From Taibaiella sp. (GTDB taxonomy: Bacteria > Bacteroidota > Bacteroidia > Chitinophagales > Chitinophagaceae), in NCBI GenBank assembly GCA_013815385.1, contig JACDGL010000003.1, positions 186,001-250,000 on the forward strand: DNA of 64,000 nt. Direction: 5' to 3'. The notes beneath the pieces were generated by a model. The model was not told the DNA's origin. It did no database searches and saw only the letters and a list, made by a program, of their open reading frames with translations. Position 1 is the first letter of the stretch. The number at the start of each line of letters is the position of its first letter. Position numbers and translations under genes: made by a program. Shown in pieces: positions 26,749 through 35,174 of the stretch.

Positions 26749-27244
26749 ATTTATAAGGGGAGTAAATATTTTTTGCGAGAATGGGGTGTACATTTCTTAG
26801 AAAGGCAATAGCAGTATAGGTAATACCGAAACAACGCTAACCCGCAAGCACCCCACTATAGCCCTATGATGACCCCACCGTAACCCCATGATGACCCTAT
26901 GTGTGGTGATGCCCAAAACCTAAAAGAACTGTGTTATACCAAAGCAGGGGGTAGCTATGTAGCAGTACCTTATTTGGTAGCAAGATACTATTGATGAGAA
27001 GGCGATTCCAAATAAAGGCACTTATCCCTTTGAGGTGCCACAAATCGGTTCAAATCCTTGGTTCTCCTTACATGTCCCTCCTATTGTAGTAAAAAAAGGG
27101 TCTATTCTGATAGTATTTTGCTATAGTGTTGGAATTGTGGAGTATAGATCCTGTTGATAAAAGTAGCTATAGAGGGACAGCGAATATCTATTTTGAAATT
27201 CCAGTGTAATTCTACCTTAGCTCACTTTTTAACAAACCGTCACT
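26749..27244. other. non-coding stretch upstream of the transposase fusion
   Basis: About 500 bases without a convincing gene. It contains imperfect ATGATGACCC repeats (26862-26914) and an inverted repeat CCTTATTTGG (26968-26977) / CCAAATAAAGG (27008-27018). A tRNA T-arm-like string GGTTCAAATCC near 27048-27058 lacks a pairing stem. The left end of the IS1595-type element should lie in here, but its terminal inverted repeat could not be fixed because no right end remains to pair with it. Confidence 0.5.
26862..26914 (+). repeat. imperfect short repeats of ATGATGACCC
   Basis: CCCTATGATGACCCC (26862-26876), CCCCATGATGACCC (26884-26897) and a weaker CCCTATG...TGATGCCC (26895-26914) form an imperfect tandem of two to three units. 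No function is apparent. Confidence 0.45.
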
Positions 27245-29842
27245 ATGTTATTTGAGTTCGACAACTTGGTTGAGTTGGTCGACTACTTTGACTCAGAGAA
27301 AGTATGTAGGGATTATTTGGAATATAGGCGTTGGAAGGGTACTATCACTTGTGTTTACTGTAGTTGCAAGAAGGTCTACAAGTATGAGACCAAGCCACTT
27401 TACAAATGTTCTTCCTGTAAAAGGAGATTTAGCCTCACTAAGGGGACGGTCTTTGAAAAGACCAGAATCCCTTTTCGGAAGTGGTTCATTGCGATGTACA
27501 TGTATGTATCCACTGGTACATTCAATTTTGCAGCAACAAACCAATTATGGGATTATTGGCTCCTCCCTAACTATAATTCCATTTCAAGTGTAGGTGCAAC
27601 AGGGAGCATGGGGGCTGGAATTGTGGTACAGCCTGGAGGAAAGTTAATAATCAACGGAGCTATATTAAAGGGGATAAATAATTCTCCTGATAGAAATATG
27701 TGGGATGGTATTATTGTAGCAGGTAACCCCTCTGCAACAAGAAGTTATACAACACAGGGAGATGTAGAGATATCGGGGAATGCTACAATACAAGATGCAA
27801 TTTTCGGAATTGCTGCGTCGCGTACATATAGGAATAATTCTCTCTACCAAAAGATTTCGGGTACTGTATATACTGCTACAACATATGGTTCTTCCTATAC
27901 TACTTATGGAGATCAGGGCGGGGCTATCTTAAATGTGGATCATTGTACATTTCAAAATTGCAGAAATGGTATTAATATGCAAAAATATATTCACTCCACT
28001 ACGTTACTCCCACCAAAAATAACTAATTGTACTTTCCAGTGTGATAATACGGGGATGGCCGATGTTATTTCCTATAATGATGGAAATGGTAACCCATTAC
28101 CTACAAATGCCCATTTAGCAGCTTGGGCAGTAGATTATATTCAATTGGTAGATAACACGTTTAGCTGCGATGCTTCGTTCCCGCCTAATTTGCGTTCAAC
28201 AGGGATTGTATCGGCAGACGCAGGAATGCATATAACACCTACCTGCACGGGTTCTCCTGCAGTATATCCTTGTTCCAGTTTTAGTGCTGGAAATTCATTT
28301 ACTAATTTGTTTTCAGGAATTACCTCAACTCATACATTTGGCAATAGCTATTTGATAATGGATATTAACAGAAATTCATTTGATAATAACCAAACTGCAA
28401 TCAATGTTCAAGGTTCAAAAAATGGTCTTGTAATTTATAGCAATTCAATTAAAGTTCCTGCTACGTCTGGTTCGCAAACTACAATGGGAATAAACCTAGT
28501 TTCTAGCACAGGATATAGTATAACTTATAATACTCTAGATAAATGTAGTACTTGTTCTGCCGTACAGTATAATATTGGCATACACATTAATGATCGCTCT
28601 ATTTTGGATAATAATATAGCGAATAATCAATTTAATAATTTGTATTTCAATAGCATGGCATCACAAATTAATGGTTCTGATTACGCCAAAAGTGGATTGG
28701 TTTTTCGTTGCAATAATTATGCTTCGGGATTCTATGATATTTTTCGGAACTCGAATCTGATGTTTACTTCAACAATTCCTGCTATAATAGCACCAAGTCA
28801 AGGTGGGTGTGGATCATCAAATCCACCTGCACAAAATCAATTCAACCATTCTTGTTTAGGTGCTAATCACCTTTATAATGATATCCCAACTACACAATTC
28901 GTTTCATACTTTCATGGAAGCGCGACAAATACTAACCCAGGCTCTTGCATTTCTTCAAAATATAGTAATAGAGCATGTATATCAGGTTCAATAGGATACT
29001 CTTATACTTGTCCTAATGATATCAAAGTTATAGTTCCCAATAACACACATTTTACACTTTCTTCTGCAAACTTACAGCTTGGAAGAATTGGACTTAGACA
29101 AATGGATACAGTTGTATCTGCGACCTCACAATCCGATTCTGCTTATTCCCAGTTAGTAAGTCAGCGTAATCTAATGATAAGTGAATGGGCATTATACTAT
29201 AATTTTAATGGCAACGATGACAGCGCTGCAATACTATTAGAAGGATATAAACGTTATAATGAGGCATTTGATGCATACATGCATGGTCAAATGTGGAGTG
29301 ACGCACAACGTATGTTAGATTCTTTACCACATGCAAATGCTGACGATAGTCTTTTTTCGTATTATTCTAATATAGCTTATACTCTATATAGTGCGGGTAA
29401 TACTTGGTTTGATATGGACAGTACTGATAAAGATTCATTACACCATATATTCCAATATAATAGTGTTTCTGGATCATTAGCTGGAGCTGTAGATACTCTT
29501 CTCGAAATGGGTCCACTTTATTGGCCTTACCCTGTTCCTGATACTACAAATGATAGCTTAGGTCAACGTCAATCTAGGCCTTTAAGTCAAGAAATTACAA
29601 ATGATACATATTCCATTTACCCGAACCCATTTAATGGAACATTTACCCTAAATAGTACGGAAGAAGGTAGGCTAACAATCTATAATATTGAAGGCATGTT
29701 AGTTGGGGATTACAATGTCACTAAAGGGAAAATGGCAATTACCTTCCCTAATAACACTTTGCCAGGTATATACATTAGTAAATTTGTACCTTTGAGTAGA
29801 GGTTCTAATCCAATTATAACCCGATTAATTTATTGTCCGTAA
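27245..29842 (+). CDS. in-frame fusion: IS1595-type transposase N-terminus plus T9SS beta-helix-like protein
   Basis: An 865-codon open frame in two unlike parts. Residues ~1-91 are the N-terminus of an IS1595/ISXO2-type transposase: a zinc ribbon with CVYC...CSSC, then FSLTKGTVFEKTRIPFRKWF and AMYMYVST, where the transposase similarity stops. From about residue 115 the sequence is that of a secreted repetitive protein (GIVVQPGGKLIINGAILKG, MWDGIIVAG) resembling parallel beta-helix surface proteins. It ends with a T9SS type A domain (SIYPNPFNGTF...GIYISKF). No signal peptide remains, so the T9SS part can no longer be exported from this start. The DNA after the junction is visibly AT-rich. It is best read as a 5'-truncated surface-protein gene fused to an IS remnant, probably a pseudogene. 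Confidence 0.75.
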   Translation: MLFEFDNLVELVDYFDSEKVCRDYLEYRRWKGTITCVYCSCKKVYKYETKPLYKCSSCKRRFSLTKGTVFEKTRIPFRKWFIAMYMYVSTGTFNFAATNQLWDYWLLPNYNSISSVGATGSMGAGIVVQPGGKLIINGAILKGINNSPDRNMWDGIIVAGNPSATRSYTTQGDVEISGNATIQDAIFGIAASRTYRNNSLYQKISGTVYTATTYGSSYTTYGDQGGAILNVDHCTFQNCRNGINMQKYIHSTTLLPPKITNCTFQCDNTGMADVISYNDGNGNPLPTNAHLAAWAVDYIQLVDNTFSCDASFPPNLRSTGIVSADAGMHITPTCTGSPAVYPCSSFSAGNSFTNLFSGITSTHTFGNSYLIMDINRNSFDNNQTAINVQGSKNGLVIYSNSIKVPATSGSQTTMGINLVSSTGYSITYNTLDKCSTCSAVQYNIGIHINDRSILDNNIANNQFNNLYFNSMASQINGSDYAKSGLVFRCNNYASGFYDIFRNSNLMFTSTIPAIIAPSQGGCGSSNPPAQNQFNHSCLGANHLYNDIPTTQFVSYFHGSATNTNPGSCISSKYSNRACISGSIGYSYTCPNDIKVIVPNNTHFTLSSANLQLGRIGLRQMDTVVSATSQSDSAYSQLVSQRNLMISEWALYYNFNGNDDSAAILLEGYKRYNEAFDAYMHGQMWSDAQRMLDSLPHANADDSLFSYYSNIAYTLYSAGNTWFDMDSTDKDSLHHIFQYNSVSGSLAGAVDTLLEMGPLYWPYPVPDTTNDSLGQRQSRPLSQEITNDTYSIYPNPFNGTFTLNSTEEGRLTIYNIEGMLVGDYNVTKGKMAITFPNNTLPGIYISKFVPLSRGSNPIITRLIYCP

Positions 29843-31386
29843 TGTTTTGTAAAATCTTCCTAGTTATCCACCTGGCGTTGCTTACGGCGACGCCAGTTGC
29901 TATTGGACAACATTTTAATAAATTATATGACTATGATAGTACCGCAGATTTTGGATCAAATATTTTTCAACAAAAAGCAGGAAATTATTTTATAATAAAT
30001 AGTGCTTTAAATAATAATAATCTACAGAACGAGATTGGTTGCATGTTTATTCTTAGCAATGGAATTCTTATTGGTAAGAAAAACATTCTATATTCTAACT
30101 CTGCCAGCTTCTATTCCACAACATCAGGACGAGTGAAATTGTATAATAACAAATTTCTTGTTCCCATAACAATTCAAGCATTTAAAGGAAATTGGTATAG
30201 CAGTAGAGCGGGACTCGCTGTTTTAGATTCCATTGGGGATAGTATATATACCAAAATTTATACGGATTCAAACCTCTGTAGGGGGTTTGTTAATGACATT
30301 GCAGTTTTACCTGATAAAGGATACTTACTTGTTGGACAACAAGGTGATACTTCTTATGGTAGTCCTACATCTGTAATGGTAATCAGAACTGACAGTAATG
30401 GGAATATGATATGGAAACACCTATATGCGCAACCACATTATTCTTATGATCAAAGGGCCACTAGTGTACAGGTATTATCAGATGGCAGGTACTTAATAGG
30501 AGCAGGGGTTGTTCAGGTAATTGCCAATTCTATTCAAAATATTATAGAACTTAACCCATGGTTTATTATAATGAATGATTCTGGCAATATAATAAAAGAC
30601 GCATTTTGGGGTGCTGGATATACTGGTGGTGGAAACATTTTTAAGGATGTTCATGGAGGGTATTTTCATTGGGGAGCAATAGATACATTATTAAATCCCA
30701 CACCATCGAGTCTACAAAACTTCCCAAGTTATATAACTCATCTTGACTCAAACTTTAATATCAATTGGATAAAGCGGTTCCCATACAAACTTCCCACCTT
30801 TAGAAAAGAGATTTTTTTAGTAAAACAATTACACAATGGTGATTACCTTTTGCTTGGAGATGAATATACTTCCACAGTTGCGGCGGCAACGGGATGGGCT
30901 ACAAAAGTTAATCAAAATGGAACTACTTTATGGGATAACATGTACATATGCGATAGCAATCAAGATAGTTATTTGGTGGATGCTGTAGAAAATTCAGATG
31001 GAACATTAGTGATGACTGGGGCGGCACTGAGTGATACATTACCTCACTGGCGTGGCCAAGACCTATGGCTTGTAAGTGTTGATGCCAATGGGTGCATTAT
31101 TCCTGGGTGCAAAACCACATCTATTAATACCAATCTTGAAATTATTTCAGATGGTATAAACATTTATCCGAATCCTATAACGAATAAGTTTGTTGTGAAA
31201 TCAAACGGCCCGGGAACATTGTTATTATATGATTTGACTGGTAGATTAACTTGTAAATACAATATTAAAGAAGGGTACAATAATTTAGTGTTCCCATCTT
31301 ATCTAACAAATGGGATATACATTGCTGAATACAAGGATGATAAAGACCCGCAAATACAAGTGATCAGACTAGTGTACCAGCCGTAG
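29842..31386 (+). CDS. secreted protein with T9SS sorting domain
   Basis: A protein of about 514 residues starting at the ATG at 29842, whose A is the last base of the upstream TAA (TAATG), so translation is coupled to the preceding frame. The signal peptide is FCKIFLVIHLALLTATPVAIG. The body has repeated blocks with the pattern VLPDKGYLLVGQQGDTS, VLSDGRYLIGAG, HNGDYLLLGDEYTS and NSDGTLVMTGAALSDT, typical of beta-propeller-like surface proteins. The C-terminus is a T9SS type A domain (INIYPNPITNKFVV...NGIYIAEY...VIRLVYQP), similar to that of the upstream fusion. It is AT-rich like its partner. Function is unknown. Confidence 0.8.
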   Translation: MFCKIFLVIHLALLTATPVAIGQHFNKLYDYDSTADFGSNIFQQKAGNYFIINSALNNNNLQNEIGCMFILSNGILIGKKNILYSNSASFYSTTSGRVKLYNNKFLVPITIQAFKGNWYSSRAGLAVLDSIGDSIYTKIYTDSNLCRGFVNDIAVLPDKGYLLVGQQGDTSYGSPTSVMVIRTDSNGNMIWKHLYAQPHYSYDQRATSVQVLSDGRYLIGAGVVQVIANSIQNIIELNPWFIIMNDSGNIIKDAFWGAGYTGGGNIFKDVHGGYFHWGAIDTLLNPTPSSLQNFPSYITHLDSNFNINWIKRFPYKLPTFRKEIFLVKQLHNGDYLLLGDEYTSTVAAATGWATKVNQNGTTLWDNMYICDSNQDSYLVDAVENSDGTLVMTGAALSDTLPHWRGQDLWLVSVDANGCIIPGCKTTSINTNLEIISDGINIYPNPITNKFVVKSNGPGTLLLYDLTGRLTCKYNIKEGYNNLVFPSYLTNGIYIAEYKDDKDPQIQVIRLVYQP

Positions 31387-31555
31387 TTTTACTACTCCTT
31401 AATTTCCTCAGTGGTAAGCGGGGTACTATATCGTACACATCATAATGTCCTTCTTATTAATTAGTCCTAAGCTTGATATACTCCTCACACTCATTTTGAC
31501 ATCAATGTTTTAAAATGCCTATTTGATGGCTTAATATTTGCATTCATAAAAGGTT

Positions 31556-31897
31556 ATGAAATACTTATTAGTAATAACACAAAATGAGACACCAGAAGAA
31601 AGGCCACCTATAGGCAATTTGAGAATGTTGTTTAGGGAACCGGACATGAATGTTGACCTTCTCCAAGGTACTGAAACAATAAGCATTTATTCTTATACAG
31701 ACTTACATTCCATTGAAAACTTCACTGATAAATATTATACGCTTTCGAGATCGTTTGATAACTTGAATGTATTGATAGAAGAAATTCCTAATTGGACTAG
31801 TTATATTCAAGATGAGCGAATCGCCGGCAATCAAATTCAAGACAGAGTTTTGTGGTATATAAGAAATGCCAAAATTCGCGATTTACTCAGCCAATAA
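31556..31897 (+). CDS. hypothetical protein (113 residues)
   Basis: Unrecognised. The protein is soluble, has no signal peptide or Cys, and is mildly acidic with a Tyr/Ser-rich centre (SIYSYTDLHSIENFTDKYY) and a helical C-terminus ending RNAKIRDLLSQ. It lies in the AT-rich stretch after the two T9SS genes. A TTAATATTTG motif 16 bases upstream of the ATG resembles a -7 promoter box with one mismatch. Confidence 0.5.
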   Translation: MKYLLVITQNETPEERPPIGNLRMLFREPDMNVDLLQGTETISIYSYTDLHSIENFTDKYYTLSRSFDNLNVLIEEIPNWTSYIQDERIAGNQIQDRVLWYIRNAKIRDLLSQ

Positions 31898-31907
31898 AGC
31901 TTCAATC

Positions 31908-32135
31908 CTGGATAAGTTAGAGGAGTTATTGAATAGAATTTGGTTACAAAAAATTGGTGTACAGTACTGCATTGATTATATGAATACCGCTTAGCCATAT
32001 AGTTATTAGGGTAGGATCTAGCGGCCTTTTTTCATGGGTGGTAATATTTAAAATGCGGATGAGAGATAGGTAGCATAGGTTGGGCTATAATAAAAATTAA
32101 TACTAATTTGCAATAAATACTAATATAAGCGGGTT
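31908..32135 (-). pseudogene. decayed copy of the NHL/T9SS transcription unit (leader, start and tail only)
   Basis: On the minus strand this stretch repeats parts of the neighbouring NHL unit in the same order. The leader at 32106-32135 matches the NHL leader at 33755-33784 in 27 of 30 bases. TTACCACC-C-ATGAAAAAA (ATG at about 32033) parallels TTACCACC-T-ATGAAAAAA of the NHL start. After about 90 unrelated bases, ACCAAATTCTATTCAATAAC then CTCCTCTAAC parallels the NHL 3' end GCCAAATTAATTATACAATAAC then CTCCTCCAAC. The middle of the gene is gone, and the reading frame stops after MKKGR. This is read as a tandem copy that lost its body. Confidence 0.5.
32106..32135 (-). repeat. 30-base direct repeat, copy A
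   Basis: Partner of 33755-33784; 27 of 30 bases are identical (mismatches at the 8th, 20th and 21st positions on the plus strand). It also encodes the last residues (RLY, stop) of the small secreted protein gene. Confidence 0.8.
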
Positions 32136-32356
32136 CCGTCCCTATCTTTTCCATTGTCTGCATCATCAGGGACTACCGTAAACCCCGCTGCTGCAAAGTG
32201 GCTATCGCACCTAGTTGCTATCTGCCGGTAGGTAAGACTTGTGTCACTTGCGTAAGCCATCCATGCCTTATTGATAAGCGCAGTAGAATCCTGCGCATAA
32301 GTGTGCTGGCTTGCAAGCAATACCATGCAGGCGAGTAGAGTCATCTTTAATTTCAT
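32120..32356 (-). CDS. small secreted protein (78 residues)
   Basis: Unrecognised. A signal peptide MKLKMTLLACMVLLASQHTYA leaves a mature peptide of about 57 residues (QDSTALINKAWMAYASDTSL...) with one Cys and an acidic C-terminus rich in Asp (PDDADNGKDRDG). The start lies 18 bases beyond the NHL gene stop, across the pyrimidine-rich spacer CTCCTCCAACTCCTCC, so the two genes form one transcript. The last codons lie in the direct repeat, so the present C-terminus may be a product of the duplication. Confidence 0.5.
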   Translation of the reverse strand: MKLKMTLLACMVLLASQHTYAQDSTALINKAWMAYASDTSLTYRQIATRCDSHFAAAGFTVVPDDADNGKDRDGTRLY

Positions 32357-32374
32357 AAGGAGGAGTTGGAGGAG

Positions 32375-33703
32375 TTATTGTATAATTAATTTGGCTGTGA
32401 AATGTTCGTATTGAGTGGTAACATTAATAATATAGATGCCCTGTGGCAAGCCCGGTGTAATAGGTAGGGGCTTACTGCCGGTAAGTTGCTGCCTGGAAAT
32501 CCCCATTCCATTTACATTGCTAATAACAATCTCTGCTTGTTCATTAAGGGGTGTGTTCAGTTGTATATTGCAATTATTATGACACGGATTGGGGAAAATC
32601 ATTATGTTATCTTTTAGACTACTAACAGGATTAACATCCAGGTGGTTGGTAACAAGCCTTACGCGGCTTTGCCCCACAGCTCCGATGTAAATATCTCCTA
32701 GATTATTTACCGCTACTCCTTGAGGAACGGCTAATAGTGCGGATAGTGGATTACCACCGTCCCCAATAACTCCCCCTCCCCCTGCGACTGTGGTAATGAT
32801 ACCTGCAGTATTTACTTTCCGTATTCTATCAGAATAATCATCCGCTATAAATAAATTACCTGTGCTATCCAGATCAATAGCACCTCCTCCTATCTCTGCA
32901 TCCGTTGCTAGGCCACCATCTCCCCCGTATCCACGAGTCCCATTTCCGGCTATGGTAGTAATAAACCCTGCTGCATCTATCATACGAATGCGGGCATTAT
33001 CCGCAAAAAAGAGATTGCCCTTTTTATCGGTTCTAAGACTATAAATTCCTTTCAATTTTGCCGTATCAGCACGGCTACCGTCGGGGCTAAACCCACCAAT
33101 ACCTGTACCCGCTATAGTAGTGATGATACCCGAGGTATCTATTTTGCGAATTCGATAATTTAAATAATCTACAATGTAGATATTGCCGGCACTATCCAAG
33201 GTAATACCAGTTGGCTGGTTTAGCTTTGCGGTAACAGCGGGTATATTATCTCCATTGTATCCCGCTACGCCTGTGCCTGCAATGGTAGTAATCGTATCGT
33301 TTGTGCTTAGCTTGCGTAGCCTGCTATTGCCTGCATCAGGAATATACACATTACCTTTATGGTCAAAGCCAACATCATAGGCGCCATTCAATTGGGCATG
33401 TATGCCCAAACCATTGTCACCACTATAGCCCCCTGACCCTGTGCCTACAATGGTTTTAATGATACCTCCGTAAGCCGGGCTCACTTTACGGATACAACCA
33501 TTATTTACATCGCATATATACAGGTTGCCACTATCATCAAGCACTACACCATACGGCTCATACAATTGTGCCGCTGTAGCAGGCCCGCCATCACCGGAGT
33601 AGCCTTGTGTACCTGTGCCTGCTACGGTATATATTACTTGTGAGTAAGCAGTGGCTGAAGTAAGTAGCAGGAGGAGTAACGTATAGAGGAGATATTTTTT
33701 CAT
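32375..33703 (-). CDS. NHL-repeat secreted protein with T9SS sorting domain
   Basis: A 442-residue secreted protein. The signal peptide is at 1-21 (...TSATAYS). About six NHL beta-propeller blades follow (to ~350), each with the pattern [IV]xTVAGTGxxGYSGDGGPA...L..P.G[IV].[LV]D..GN[LI]YI.D..N.RIRK. A T9SS type A domain (IMIFPNPCHNNC...GIYIINVT...KLIIQ) ends the protein. NHL propellers usually bind ligands or other proteins; the target here is unknown. A TATAACTTTA motif in the leader resembles the -7 promoter box. The gene heads a two-gene unit with the small secreted protein. Confidence 0.88.
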   Translation of the reverse strand: MKKYLLYTLLLLLLTSATAYSQVIYTVAGTGTQGYSGDGGPATAAQLYEPYGVVLDDSGNLYICDVNNGCIRKVSPAYGGIIKTIVGTGSGGYSGDNGLGIHAQLNGAYDVGFDHKGNVYIPDAGNSRLRKLSTNDTITTIAGTGVAGYNGDNIPAVTAKLNQPTGITLDSAGNIYIVDYLNYRIRKIDTSGIITTIAGTGIGGFSPDGSRADTAKLKGIYSLRTDKKGNLFFADNARIRMIDAAGFITTIAGNGTRGYGGDGGLATDAEIGGGAIDLDSTGNLFIADDYSDRIRKVNTAGIITTVAGGGGVIGDGGNPLSALLAVPQGVAVNNLGDIYIGAVGQSRVRLVTNHLDVNPVSSLKDNIMIFPNPCHNNCNIQLNTPLNEQAEIVISNVNGMGISRQQLTGSKPLPITPGLPQGIYIINVTTQYEHFTAKLIIQ

Positions 33704-33754
33704 AGGTGGTAAATAATATAAGGATAAGCGGTGGAGTGTTATAAAGTTATAGTG

Positions 33755-33784
33755 ATTTGCACTAAATACTAATGCAAGCGGGTT
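33755..33784 (-). repeat. 30-base direct repeat, copy B
   Basis: Partner of 32106-32135. It lies in the leader of the NHL gene, 50-80 bases upstream of its ATG, and may include part of the promoter region. Confidence 0.8.
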
Positions 33785-33817
33785 ATTGCGTTATACTTTT
33801 CTCTTGTGTTCCGCCGC

Positions 33818-35155
33818 CTATTGCTCTTCTTCATCGGGATCCGTACCATCCTCCAGCAAAGCAGTTTCAACAAGCTTAGTTGGTAATTGTTTTTTTGTTT
33901 TTACATTCAGTTTCTTTATCTGCTCTACCTGGCTTATAAGATTACCCTTGCCCTGCGATAATTGCCCCATTCCCGCGTCGTACGCACGCTGTAGCGTACT
34001 GATCTGGGAACCCATCTTTTCGAAATTCTCTACAAATCCCGCGAGCTTATCATAGAGCGCACCTGCCTTATCTGATATAGCCTGGGCATTCTGATTAATA
34101 GCATCGCGCTGCCACAGATCAGTGACCATCTTCATAGCCGGGATAAGATTGGTAGGGCTTATGAGCAGTATCTTTTTATTGTAAGCATATTGCCACAGGG
34201 CATGGTCGTGCTGCAATGCAGTAATATAGGCAGCTTCTACAGGCATGAACATGATTATGAAATCGGGAGTGCCGGAAATATCGATGTACATCTTACTGTA
34301 TAAGCCATCTATATGCGCCTTTACTGATCTTATAATTAACGGGAGATGAATAGAACGGGCATCCAAATCGGCTGCCGCACAATAATCCCAGTAATTATTG
34401 AGGCTTACTTTTGAGTCAATGACCAGCTTTCGTCCCTGTGGCAAATGGACGATAACATCGGGCCTGATAGTTTGCCCATCATCATTTTTTGACGAGGACT
34501 GTGTTGTATAATGAATACCCTCCTGCAGGCCTGCATACTCCAGTATCCTTTCCAGTATGCCTTCTCCCCAATCGCCTTGCTGCTTATTGCTGCCACGCAA
34601 AGCTTCCGTAAGGTCTGTAGCCTGGCGGGAGATAGTTAAATTCATTTGTAAAAGCTGTGCTATTTCGGCCTTTAGCGTGCTCTTTTCTTTTGCCTCATTA
34701 AGATATTTATCCTCAAACCCTTTTTTAAAATCCGATATCTGCTCCCTGAATGGCTTTAGTAGATCGTTTAGTTTCCCTTCCTGCTGATCGTTAAATGTTT
34801 TTGCTTTTGTCTCGAGGATATCAGCGGCAAGCAGGCGGAACTGTGATTTTAATACCTCACCCAATTCCTCTTTATCCTTCAGCATGGTATCCATCTTTTC
34901 CTGTTTGTGCCTGGCTATCTCTTCTGAAGCAGTAAACTGTTTATGTAACAGGCTGTTTTCCGTTTGCAAGCCTTTGCAGGTAAGGCGCAATTCTGTATGC
35001 TGCTGCCCCAGCAGGGTATAGCGTTCGTTAAGGATAGCTGCCTGTATGATACCTTCAGTTTGCGAAGTTGCATTGCTTCCCTTGCGCTTCAGGATCATAA
35101 AAGCAATTATAAAACCTACCAGGCAGCCCAGGAGCGATAATATTATTGTTATCAT
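33818..35155 (-). CDS. rmuC: DNA recombination protein RmuC
   Basis: A 445-residue RmuC-family protein, a putative nuclease-fold protein that limits inversions at short repeats. It has an N-terminal membrane anchor (ITIILSLLGCLVGFIIAFMIL), a long coiled coil (about 45-190) and the conserved core GDWGEGILERILEYAGL, RPDVIVHLPQGRKLVIDSKVSLNNY and FIIMFMPVEAAYI. The core has a restriction-endonuclease-like D...DSK arrangement. A Lys/Asp-rich tail follows. It is the third gene behind the sigma-54 regulator and hybrid kinase, with 19-base spacing. Confidence 0.93.
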   Translation of the reverse strand: MITIILSLLGCLVGFIIAFMILKRKGSNATSQTEGIIQAAILNERYTLLGQQHTELRLTCKGLQTENSLLHKQFTASEEIARHKQEKMDTMLKDKEELGEVLKSQFRLLAADILETKAKTFNDQQEGKLNDLLKPFREQISDFKKGFEDKYLNEAKEKSTLKAEIAQLLQMNLTISRQATDLTEALRGSNKQQGDWGEGILERILEYAGLQEGIHYTTQSSSKNDDGQTIRPDVIVHLPQGRKLVIDSKVSLNNYWDYCAAADLDARSIHLPLIIRSVKAHIDGLYSKMYIDISGTPDFIIMFMPVEAAYITALQHDHALWQYAYNKKILLISPTNLIPAMKMVTDLWQRDAINQNAQAISDKAGALYDKLAGFVENFEKMGSQISTLQRAYDAGMGQLSQGKGNLISQVEQIKKLNVKTKKQLPTKLVETALLEDGTDPDEEEQ

Positions 35156-35174
35156 AAAACAGGGAAGTTAAAAA

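Noticed and set aside
26990-27068. tRNA-like T-arm string GGTTCAAATCC with flanks resembling a tRNA 3' half
   Set aside because: The T stem does not pair, no acceptor stem matches and no anticodon arm forms. At best it is a degraded fragment.
27131-27626. GGAATTGTGG present at 27131 and 27617 as target-site duplication or IS ends
   Set aside because: Only ten bases match, the second copy is inside coding sequence of the T9SS part, and no further terminal similarity follows.
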